Source: an uncultured Ilumatobacter sp.
GTDB lineage: Bacteria > Actinomycetota > Acidimicrobiia > Acidimicrobiales > Ilumatobacteraceae
Length of the DNA stretch: 5,604 nt
Assembly (NCBI GenBank): GCA_937891565.1
Contig: CALAHA010000436.1
Location: forward strand, 1 to 5,604
Direction: 5' to 3'
The translations under genes were made by a program, and so were the position numbers. The notes beneath the pieces were generated by a model. It was not told the DNA's origin and ran no database searches. It saw only the letters and a program-made list of their open reading frames with translations. This document shows, in pieces, positions 1 through 5,444 of the stretch (positions are counted from its first letter, which is position 1; each line of letters opens with the position of its first letter).

Positions 1-446
1 TACTCGAAGACGTTGATCTCGAAATCGACGAGTCCGATATCGAGATGCAGGTCTTTCGTGCATCAGGTGCTGGGGGTCAGCACATCAACAAGACGTCGTC
101 CGCAGTGCGCTACATCCACCATCCGACCGGTTTGGTTGCCACCTCGCAAGAAGAGCGCAGCCAACTCCAGAACCGCGAGCGTGCCATGGGTCGCTTGAAG
201 TCGATGATTGCAGCCAAGGTCGAAGAAGACCGCCAGGCCGAACTCGACGCGATTGCCGGCAAGCAGGCACAGGTCGGGTGGGGCAGCCAGATTCGCAGCT
301 ACGTGATGCAGCCGTACCAGATGGTCAAAGACCTCCGGACCGAGATCGAAACAGCGAATGTCAGCGGGGTCCTTGACGGCGACATTGATTTCCTCATCGA
401 AGGCTTCCTGCAACACAAGCGTGCACAGGGCGAACCCGAAAGCTGA
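1..446 (+). CDS. prfB: Peptide chain release factor 2 (RF2), C-terminal part; 5' end outside window
   Basis: RF2 recognises UGA and UAA stop codons in the ribosomal A site and triggers hydrolysis of peptidyl-tRNA. The reading frame is open from base 3, giving 147 residues up to the TGA at 444-446. The catalytic GGQ tripeptide is encoded at 72-80 within the family signature RASGAGGQHINKT. It is followed by the conserved AVR..HHPTG, SQLQNRERAM and, near the C-terminus, QIRSYVMQPYQMVKDLRTE and VLDGDID segments. The RSYV..PYQMVKDLRT block is typical of RF2 and absent from RF1, so the assignment to prfB rather than prfA is firm. The N-terminal domain, the SPF stop-codon recognition motif and any programmed frameshift site lie upstream of the window. 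ftsE follows after 174 bases, an order common in actinobacteria. The ATG at 45 is an internal methionine, not a start. Confidence 0.97.
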   Translation, partial: LEDVDLEIDESDIEMQVFRASGAGGQHINKTSSAVRYIHHPTGLVATSQEERSQLQNRERAMGRLKSMIAAKVEEDRQAELDAIAGKQAQVGWGSQIRSYVMQPYQMVKDLRTEIETANVSGVLDGDIDFLIEGFLQHKRAQGEPES

Positions 447-463
447 ACGGTCACCCTGAAATG

Positions 464-501
464 GTCGCACTGTGCCAGGCGCAGTCCAGGCACAGTGTGA
501 C
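464..501 (+). terminator. Strong inverted repeat after prfB, probable U-less terminator
   Basis: The arms 464-476 and 489-501 form a 13-bp stem with a single G-U pair and a 12-base loop. The innermost 9 bp (CACTGTGCC against GGCACAGTG) are perfect. It begins 17 bases after the prfB stop. No T-run follows, so it is not a classical intrinsic terminator, although hairpin-only terminators are proposed for actinobacteria. A second, mutually exclusive hairpin is possible: GTCCAG at 484-489 with CTGGAC at 501-506. A transcript-stabilising 3' hairpin, an attenuator or a protein-binding palindrome upstream of ftsE are the alternatives. Confidence 0.5.
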
Positions 502-552
502 TGGACAGTTGCTGAGCCAGTCGTCACCAAAATTTGCGGCGAGGGTGCCTCG

Positions 553-578
553 TTGCAGGTGTGCGACAGCGGTACTGT
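553..578 (+). promoter_or_regulatory. Weak candidate promoter for ftsEX
   Basis: TTGCAG at 553-558 is followed after 14 bases by TACTGT at 573-578, which fits the TANNNT -10 pattern. The spacing is shorter than the usual 16-18 bases, so this is only a suggestion. It would give a leader of roughly 35 bases before the ftsE ATG. The rest of the 447-620 gap holds the inverted repeat described separately and the 8-base palindrome CCGATCGG at 588-595. I see no RNA gene or small ORF in it. Confidence 0.2.
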
Positions 579-620
579 CGTAGCGCGCCGATCGGAATAA
601 CCCCGACGGCCCCCTCACCC

Positions 621-1298
621 ATGATCCGTCTCGAAAACGTCACCAAGAGCTACTCCGCCGAGGTCGTTGCTGTGCGCGACGCTGGATTCGACATCGCCAA
701 GGGCGAATTCGTCTTCCTTGTCGGGCCGTCCGGGTCTGGCAAGAGCACGCTGCTGCGCATGCTCAACCGCCAAGACCGGCCCGAGCGTGGAGCGGTGTGG
801 GTTGCTGGTCGCAACATTGTCGATATGCCGCCTGGCCGTATTCCGCACTTGCGCCGCAATATCGGCAACATTTTCCAGGACTACAAGCTCTTGCTCGAAA
901 AGACCGTGTTCGAGAACGTCGCGTTCGCCCAAGAGGTGATTGGTCGTCCGAAGCACGTCATCAAGCAGCAGGTGCCCGCCGTGCTGGAACTCGTTGGCCT
1001 GGCCGGCAAGGAAGATCGCCTGCCGCACCAACTGTCCGGCGGCGAGCAGCAACGTGTGTCGGTTGCCCGCGCCTTCGTTAACCGCCCGCTGATTTTGCTC
1101 GCTGATGAGCCGACCGGCAACCTCGACCCGGCGACCGGCGAAGGTATTATGCGCCTCCTCGACCGCATCAACAAGACCGGTACCACCGTGGTCATGGCGA
1201 CCCACGACCAGCGAATCGTCAACACAATGCGCAAACGCGTGATTCAGCTCGACCGTGGCGTGATCGTTCGTGACCAGGCGCGCGGCGTCTACGAGTGA
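621..1298 (+). CDS. ftsE: Cell division ATP-binding protein FtsE
   Basis: FtsE is the cytoplasmic ATPase of the FtsEX complex at the division ring. In studied bacteria, ATP hydrolysis by FtsE changes the shape of FtsX and thereby activates periplasmic or extracellular peptidoglycan hydrolases. The 225-residue product has every nucleotide-binding element: Walker A GPSGSGKST (35-43), Q-loop Q86 within the FtsE hallmark IFQDYKLL (84-91), signature LSGGE (138-142), Walker B ending in D162-E163, and switch H195. The start at 621 places MIRLENVTKSY where FtsE proteins begin and gives a length close to the actinobacterial norm. The frame stays open upstream to 534, but that extension does not resemble FtsE. 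There is no convincing Shine-Dalgarno sequence before the ATG. ftsX begins 12 bases after the TGA stop, so the pair is an operon. Confidence 0.96.
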   Translation: MIRLENVTKSYSAEVVAVRDAGFDIAKGEFVFLVGPSGSGKSTLLRMLNRQDRPERGAVWVAGRNIVDMPPGRIPHLRRNIGNIFQDYKLLLEKTVFENVAFAQEVIGRPKHVIKQQVPAVLELVGLAGKEDRLPHQLSGGEQQRVSVARAFVNRPLILLADEPTGNLDPATGEGIMRLLDRINKTGTTVVMATHDQRIVNTMRKRVIQLDRGVIVRDQARGVYE

Positions 1299-1301
1299 GG
1301 T
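1297..1301 (+). promoter_or_regulatory. Ribosome binding site of ftsX
   Basis: GAGGT, overlapping the ftsE stop codon, lies 9 bases before the ATG at 1311. It supports that start and translation of ftsX from an ftsEX message. Confidence 0.7.
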
Positions 1302-1310
1302 AGCTCCCCC

Positions 1311-2213
1311 ATGCTTTCACGCCTTCGATATATCTTCCGCGAGACTTTCGACAGTTTCCGCCGCAACGCCACGCTCACCGTGGCAGCCATCATCACTGCC
1401 GCAATTTCGTTGCTTGGTGTCGGCCTGACGCTGCTGAGTCAGCAAGGCTTCGACAACCTGCTCTCCAAGTGGGAGGGCGGCGTCGAAATGATCATTTTCG
1501 TCAATGCCGGAGCGACCGACGATCAGCTCGGCGTCATCGACACGGCGCTCGGCAATGCCGGTACGTTTGTCGAAGATTTTACGTATTGTGACGCCCCCTG
1601 CTCACTCAATGAGGCGCAGATTGTGCTTGCCGGAGAGCCGGGCACGCTTGCTCTGCTCGGCTTGAACAACATCCCGACTCAGTACAAGGTTGTTCCGACC
1701 GAAGGCACCGACGTCGAACTGCTTCGGCAGCTTGAGGGGGCATTCGCCGAGCTGCCAAACGTCTTTAACGTGCAGTTTGCCGAAGATCAGATCAGCCTGA
1801 TTGGCCAGCTTCAAGACTTCTTCGGGTTCCGTCTTTTGTTGCTCTCTATCTTCTTGCTGTTGGCAGCGATCCTGTTGATTTGGAACACGGTTCGTACGGC
1901 GATTTTTGCCCGACGACGCGAAATCGAAGTGATGAAACTGGTCGGTGCGACCGATTGGTTCATTCGTGTCCCCTTCATGCTCGAAGGCTTGCTCCACGGC
2001 ATCATTGGCGGCGTCCTCGCGAGTGGTGGGCTCTGGGCATGGAACAGCCAATGGACGAGCGGTGTCGGTGAATTCCCTGAGGGGAGTGGCTTCGCTGCGC
2101 TGGTCGTGACCGATGGTTACGACAAACAGGTGATGCTGATCATGCTGATCATCGGTGCCGCAGCGGGTGCCATTGGATCTGGCATCGCTGCAAGTCGATT
2201 TTTGGACGTCTAG
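1311..2213 (+). CDS. ftsX: Cell division protein FtsX (FtsE partner, membrane subunit)
   Basis: FtsX is the membrane half of the FtsEX complex and passes the ATPase cycle to cell-wall hydrolases outside the membrane. The 300-residue product matches the usual actinobacterial length of about 300. It has a short basic cytoplasmic N-terminus with the typical LRYIFRE and RRNA segments, a first membrane helix at about 21-43, an extracellular domain at about 44-170, and helices at about 172-192, 222-244 and 273-297. The RREIEVMKLVGAT segment (202-214), between helices 2 and 3 on the cytoplasmic side, is the FtsX/MacB-type motif expected to contact FtsE. The extracellular domain carries a CX3C pair, C93 and C97, which could form a disulphide. 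A good Shine-Dalgarno sequence at 1297-1301 fixes the start. The next gene is a crotonase, not the smpB gene that often follows ftsX in actinobacteria. Confidence 0.95.
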   Translation: MLSRLRYIFRETFDSFRRNATLTVAAIITAAISLLGVGLTLLSQQGFDNLLSKWEGGVEMIIFVNAGATDDQLGVIDTALGNAGTFVEDFTYCDAPCSLNEAQIVLAGEPGTLALLGLNNIPTQYKVVPTEGTDVELLRQLEGAFAELPNVFNVQFAEDQISLIGQLQDFFGFRLLLLSIFLLLAAILLIWNTVRTAIFARRREIEVMKLVGATDWFIRVPFMLEGLLHGIIGGVLASGGLWAWNSQWTSGVGEFPEGSGFAALVVTDGYDKQVMLIMLIIGAAAGAIGSGIAASRFLDV

Positions 2214-2218
2214 CTCAC

Positions 2219-2224
2219 TACGTT
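2219..2224 (+). promoter_or_regulatory. Candidate -10 element for a leaderless crotonase mRNA
   Basis: TACGTT fits TANNNT and ends 8 bases before the ATG at 2233, which would put transcription start within about 2 bases of the start codon. No Shine-Dalgarno sequence is present in the 19-base gap after ftsX. No clear -35 box is seen. Confidence 0.4.
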
Positions 2225-2232
2225 GCTCCCGC

Positions 2233-3096
2233 ATGGAGTACACGCAGATCATTTATGACGTCGCTGACAACATCGCGACGATCACATTGAACCGGCCCGA
2301 GAAGCTCAATGCCTTCACGGGCACGATGATGTACGAGATGATCGACGCGTTCGACCAGGTTGACGCCGATGATGACGTGCGGGCGGTGATTGTCACCGGG
2401 GCGGGCCGAGCGTTCTGCGCTGGCGCAGATTTGTCTGGTGCTGGAGGCGAGACATTTGCCGAGGGTGGCAGCGATATCCAGACAGAAGCGGGTGTCCCAC
2501 GCGACGGCGGTGGGATGGTGTCGCTGCGGATCTTCGAATGCACCAAGCCGGTGATCGGCGCGATCAACGGCGCCTCGGTCGGCGTGGGCGTCACGATGAC
2601 GTTGCCGATGGACTTTCGACTTGCGAGCGAGCACGCGAAGTTTGGCTTCGTGTTCGCCCGGCGCGGCATCGTGCCAGAAGCGTGCTCGTCGTACTTCCTG
2701 CCGCGCATCGTGGGGATCAGCCAGGCAGCCGAATGGTGCTACACCGGCCGCGTCTTCTCGGCTGATGAGGCACTTGCAGGTGGGCTCGTCAGAAGCGTGC
2801 ACGCCGGAGATGATCTGTTGCACGCAGCCCGAGCCATCGCCACGGAAATCGCGCAGAACACAGCGCCAGTGTCGGTGGCCCTGACTCGCCAGATGCTGTG
2901 GCGAATGCTCGGTGCCGATCATCCAATGCAAGCGCACCGCGTCGATTCGCGCGGCATTCTGTCGCGCGGGTCAAGCGACGATGCGCGTGAGGGTGTCACC
3001 AGCTTCCTTGAGAAGCGAGTTCCTGTGTACCCAATCAAGGTCAGTAACGGTCTGCCAGACATCTTCCCCGACTACATCGAGCCAACATTCGACTGA
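2233..3096 (+). CDS. Crotonase-superfamily protein, probably an enoyl-CoA isomerase type (annotated as enoyl-CoA hydratase family)
   Basis: Crotonase-fold enzymes act on acyl-CoA thioesters, mostly in fatty-acid beta-oxidation, and stabilise an enolate in an oxyanion hole. The 287-residue product shows the family order: ITLNRPEKLNAF (17-28), AFCAGADLS (60-68) and NGASVGVG (112-119), the last two forming the CoA site and oxyanion hole, then GIVPEACSSYFLPRIVG (145-161). By alignment from memory with rat mitochondrial hydratase, its catalytic Glu144 and Glu164 fall at T121 and F141 here. E149 in PEACSSY matches the catalytic glutamate position of ECI2-type delta3,delta2-enoyl-CoA isomerases. I therefore infer isomerase-like chemistry rather than hydration; the exact substrate is unknown. 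The C-terminal tail ending LPDIFPDYIEPTFD resembles a widespread actinobacterial subgroup. The frame is open upstream to 2155, inside ftsX, but the ATG at 2233 fits the family N-terminus. Confidence 0.92.
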   Translation: MEYTQIIYDVADNIATITLNRPEKLNAFTGTMMYEMIDAFDQVDADDDVRAVIVTGAGRAFCAGADLSGAGGETFAEGGSDIQTEAGVPRDGGGMVSLRIFECTKPVIGAINGASVGVGVTMTLPMDFRLASEHAKFGFVFARRGIVPEACSSYFLPRIVGISQAAEWCYTGRVFSADEALAGGLVRSVHAGDDLLHAARAIATEIAQNTAPVSVALTRQMLWRMLGADHPMQAHRVDSRGILSRGSSDDAREGVTSFLEKRVPVYPIKVSNGLPDIFPDYIEPTFD

Positions 3097-3158
3097 GCGA
3101 GGGTTTCGCAGCCGAGGAAGTCTTCGCCTCAGTCTGATCGAACATCTCTCTTGCGCCC

Positions 3159-3164
3159 TAGCGT
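3159..3164 (+). promoter_or_regulatory. Candidate -10 element for a leaderless haemoglobin mRNA
   Basis: TAGCGT fits TANNNT and ends 7 bases before the GTG at 3172. It supports that GTG as the start codon, with almost no 5' leader. It would lie inside the coding region if translation began at the TTG at 3151. No clear -35 box is visible. Confidence 0.33.
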
Positions 3165-3171
3165 GGTCTTT

Positions 3172-3621
3172 GTGGTTGACGCAGCTCCTTCGTTGTTTTC
3201 GAGAGTCGGATCGACTGACGAGGAACGGGTCGCGTTCTTCGAGCGTCTTGTCGATGCCTTCTACGAAGGTGTCGCCACCGATGATGTCTTACTCCCGCTC
3301 TACCCCGAGCAACCTGACCTGACTGGTGCACGGCACCGCCTCACGTTGTTCCTCGCTCAGTACTGGGGCGGCCCGCAGACCTACATGGAAGAGCGCGGGC
3401 ACCCGAAGCTCCGGATGCGGCACTTCCCGTTTCATGTCGGCCCGCTTGAGCGCGACCGTTGGTTGGTGCACATGGCGGCGGCAGTCGAACGCACCTGTGC
3501 TGACCAGCCGATCGGCCAAGCAATCGCTGGCGAAATGATGGCGTATTTCGTGCCGGCCGCCGAACACCTTCGGAACGACACCGGCCTTCCAATTACCTCG
3601 GCGAGCTATCCGCGGGCTTGA
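3172..3621 (+). CDS. glbO: Group II truncated haemoglobin (trHbO type)
   Basis: Group II truncated haemoglobins are small cytoplasmic 2-on-2 haem proteins that bind O2 tightly and are linked to oxygen, peroxide and reactive-nitrogen chemistry. The product closely follows mycobacterial GlbO, notably LAQYWGGPQTY, ERGHPKLRMRH and ERDRWLVHM. Counting from 3172 (149 residues), the landmarks are Tyr31 (B10), Tyr44 (CD1, in LYPEQ), proximal His84 (F8) and Trp97 (G8). Tyr-CD1 and Trp-G8 are diagnostic of group II. The start is uncertain because there is no ATG. GTG 3172 gives MVDAAPSLFSRVG, which resembles the family N-terminus, and it has a suitable -10 box upstream. TTG 3151 (156 residues) and GTG 3163 are alternatives. 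No Shine-Dalgarno sequence precedes any of them. The frame is open back to the crotonase stop, 75 bases upstream of 3172. Confidence 0.93.
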   Translation: MVDAAPSLFSRVGSTDEERVAFFERLVDAFYEGVATDDVLLPLYPEQPDLTGARHRLTLFLAQYWGGPQTYMEERGHPKLRMRHFPFHVGPLERDRWLVHMAAAVERTCADQPIGQAIAGEMMAYFVPAAEHLRNDTGLPITSASYPRA

Positions 3622-3647
3622 CCACACGCCAAAACGCCAGCGAGTTG

Positions 3648-3653
3648 TACATT
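3648..3653 (+). promoter_or_regulatory. Candidate -10 element for the ABC exporter operon
   Basis: TACATT is a good TANNNT match ending 10 bases before the ATG at 3664, which predicts a leader of about 4 bases. The 42-base gap has no Shine-Dalgarno sequence. TTGACC at 3618-3623 looks like a -35 box, but it lies 24 bases upstream, too far for ordinary sigma-70 spacing. Confidence 0.42.
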
Positions 3654-3663
3654 CGACCCTGAC

Positions 3664-4593
3664 ATGGCTGCCATCGACGTCACCGACCTACACAAGCACT
3701 ACGGCTCAAATCACGCTGTTGACGGAGTGTCGTTCCACGTTGACCAGGGCGAGATCTATGCCTTGCTCGGCGAGAACGGTGCTGGGAAGTCGACCACGGT
3801 CGAAATCCTTGAAGGACATCGTGAGCCGTCATCGGGCGCGGTGAGCGTGCTCGGCGTTAATCCGGCGAAGGCCGATCGGAAATTCCGCGACCGCATTGGC
3901 ATCGTGCTCCAGTCGTCAGGAGTCGAAACCGAGTTCACCGTGCGCGAAGTGATCGATCTGTACTCGAGCGCCTACAGCAATCCCCGCTCGCTCGACGAAG
4001 TCGTTGGATTGACTGGGCTCGACGAGAAAGTCGACGAGCGAGTCGGATCGCTCTCGGGTGGCCAGAAGCGACGAGTCGACCTTGCGCTTGGGATTGTCGG
4101 TCGCCCTGAAATGCTCTTTCTCGATGAGCCGACCACGGGGTTCGACCCATCAGCGCGGAGGAAGTCGTGGGACCTCATTGAGGCCTTGATCGCTGACGGC
4201 ACCACCGTGCTCTTGACGACTCACTATCTCGACGAAGCGGAGCATCTCGCCGATCGGGTCGGTGTGCTGATGCAGGGCCGCATGGTGGCTGAAGGCGCAC
4301 CAGCTGAGCTGATCAACCGGCTGAGCGGGACGATTGTGTCTTTTGACGTGCCGGACTCGATCTCGCTCGACGCAGCGGCGGGCACGTTCGCCGAAGTGCT
4401 GGGTGCACAGGTGAGTATGTCGGGCCGTCTCGTCGAGGTCCGTGTCGATCAGCCGACCGTTGCGGTCCATCGCCTCACCGGTTGGGCCATCGAGCAGTCG
4501 CTCGAACTGGAAGGACTGAGTGTGCGACGGGCATCGCTCGAAGATGTGTTCCTCGAACTGACTGGGGAGTACGGAGTGGGGAGCGGGTCGTGA
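3664..4593 (+). CDS. ABC-2 type exporter, ATP-binding subunit (DrrA-like)
   Basis: This is the cytoplasmic ATPase that drives an ABC-2 exporter; its membrane partner is the next gene. The 309-residue product has Walker A GENGAGKST (36-44), Q-loop Q83, signature LSGGQ (130-134), Walker B LFLDEP with D154-E155 followed by TTGFDP, and switch H187 in TTHYLDEAEHLADR. After the nucleotide-binding domain comes a C-terminal domain of about 90 residues ending in RRASLEDVFLELTG (288-301), as in the DrrA/CcmA-type drug or lipid exporter subfamily. All catalytic residues are intact. The ATG at 3664 begins MAAIDVTDLHKHYG, the expected first strand. The stop codon overlaps the permease start by 4 bases. 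The substrate cannot be deduced: drugs, lipids, polyketides and signalling molecules are all carried by this subfamily, so no gene symbol is given. Confidence 0.94.
   Translation: MAAIDVTDLHKHYGSNHAVDGVSFHVDQGEIYALLGENGAGKSTTVEILEGHREPSSGAVSVLGVNPAKADRKFRDRIGIVLQSSGVETEFTVREVIDLYSSAYSNPRSLDEVVGLTGLDEKVDERVGSLSGGQKRRVDLALGIVGRPEMLFLDEPTTGFDPSARRKSWDLIEALIADGTTVLLTTHYLDEAEHLADRVGVLMQGRMVAEGAPAELINRLSGTIVSFDVPDSISLDAAAGTFAEVLGAQVSMSGRLVEVRVDQPTVAVHRLTGWAIEQSLELEGLSVRRASLEDVFLELTGEYGVGSGS
4578..4583 (+). promoter_or_regulatory. Ribosome binding site of the ABC permease
   Basis: GGGGAG inside the end of the ATPase gene lies 6 bases before the GTG at 4590. Together with the 4-base GTGA overlap it fixes the permease start and indicates translational coupling. 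Confidence 0.7.
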
Positions 4594-5441
4594 GCGGCTT
4601 CGCGTCGAATGCTTCGCTGGTGATCCGCCAGACGCGTTACCAACTGAAGTTCTTCACCCGCGTACCAATCGCGTTGTTCTTCACGCTCTTGCTTCCCATC
4701 GTCATGCTCATTCTGTTCAACGCGCTGTTTGGGAACGACTCCGTCTGCGGCGACGATGCCTGCACACCGGGCAACCGCTGGCCGGTCAGCCAGTTTTACA
4801 CCGGCGGTCTCGCCGCCTACACCGCGGTGTCGGCCACCTTCACCAACCTCGCGAACATGGTGCCACTGCGACGCGACGAGGGAGTGCTGAAGCGGTGGCG
4901 GGGCACGCCGCTGCCAACCTGGACCTACATCGCCGGATTCGTGCTTTCGGCAGTCGTCATTGCGATGGTCGGTGTGCTGCTGATGCTGACGATGGGTGTT
5001 GTCCTGTATGACCTGTCAATCGATTGGGCCAAGATGCCCGCAGCCGTGTTGACCTTTATCGTCGGCGTGGCGTCGTTCGCAGCGCTTGGGATGGCGCTGG
5101 CATCGCTGGTGAAGTCGGCCAGTTCGGCTTCGGCTGCGGCAAATGCGGTGATTTTGCCGCTTGCATTCATTTCCGACGTGTTCGTGGTGAGTGACCGCAA
5201 GAACAGTTTCTTAAACTCGGTCGGCAACTTCTTTCCGCTGAAGCCGTTCGTCAATGCTTTCCAAGACTGCTTCTCACCCATTGTTGATGGTCCAGCGTTC
5301 AACCCGGGGTCGCTTGCTTTCGTTGCAGCATGGGGTTTTGTGGGTTTGACCATTGCGCTCAAGAAGTTCCGCTGGGAGCCGAGCGGTTCAGCGCCTCGCG
5401 GCCGTCGATCACGAGCAGCAGCAGTTGAGGCCGCCGGCTGA
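4590..5441 (+). CDS. ABC-2 type exporter, permease subunit
   Basis: This is the membrane partner of the preceding ATPase. The 283-residue product has a basic N-terminus, which should be cytoplasmic, and six predicted helices at about 27-47, 69-92, 113-139, 149-173, 181-200 and 239-257. This is the usual ABC-2 topology. The segment MVPLRRDEGVLKRWRGTPLP (90-109), between helices 2 and 3, is the typical ABC-2 cytoplasmic coupling motif. The first outer loop holds C53 and C58 (CX4C) in an acidic stretch, which could be a disulphide or a metal site. The C-terminus is a basic, Ala-rich tail (about 264-283) that looks disordered. The frame is open further upstream, inside the ATPase gene. The GTG at 4590 is preferred because of its Shine-Dalgarno sequence, the GTGA overlap and the family N-terminus. 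Substrate unknown. Confidence 0.92.
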   Translation: MSGFASNASLVIRQTRYQLKFFTRVPIALFFTLLLPIVMLILFNALFGNDSVCGDDACTPGNRWPVSQFYTGGLAAYTAVSATFTNLANMVPLRRDEGVLKRWRGTPLPTWTYIAGFVLSAVVIAMVGVLLMLTMGVVLYDLSIDWAKMPAAVLTFIVGVASFAALGMALASLVKSASSASAAANAVILPLAFISDVFVVSDRKNSFLNSVGNFFPLKPFVNAFQDCFSPIVDGPAFNPGSLAFVAAWGFVGLTIALKKFRWEPSGSAPRGRRSRAAAVEAAG

Positions 5442-5444
5442 TCC

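Noticed and set aside
63..530. 155-residue open frame on the - strand over prfB
   Set aside because: It is antisense to the conserved RF2 coding sequence, has no recognisable family pattern, and is a high-GC shadow frame.
588..595. Palindrome CCGATCGG before ftsE as a possible operator
   Set aside because: An 8-base palindrome is expected by chance in GC-rich DNA, and there is no second copy or known motif to support it.
534..620. Extended N-terminus of FtsE from an upstream ATG
   Set aside because: The added 29 residues do not resemble FtsE. The ATG at 621 gives the normal family start and length.
2133..2150. Perfect 9-base tandem repeat ATGCTGATC x2
   Set aside because: It encodes Met-Leu-Ile twice in the last FtsX membrane helix. 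This is ordinary low-complexity hydrophobic coding sequence.
2155..2232. Extended N-terminus of the crotonase starting inside ftsX
   Set aside because: The extension is out-of-frame ftsX sequence. The family N-terminus begins at the ATG at 2233.
1602..2252. 216-residue open frame on the - strand over ftsX
   Set aside because: It lies opposite conserved FtsX sequence. The translation is rich in charged, polar residues with no domain pattern.
2218..2937. 239-residue open frame on the - strand over the crotonase gene
   Set aside because: Antisense shadow of a clearly conserved gene. Its His/Arg-rich composition is typical of a complementary frame.
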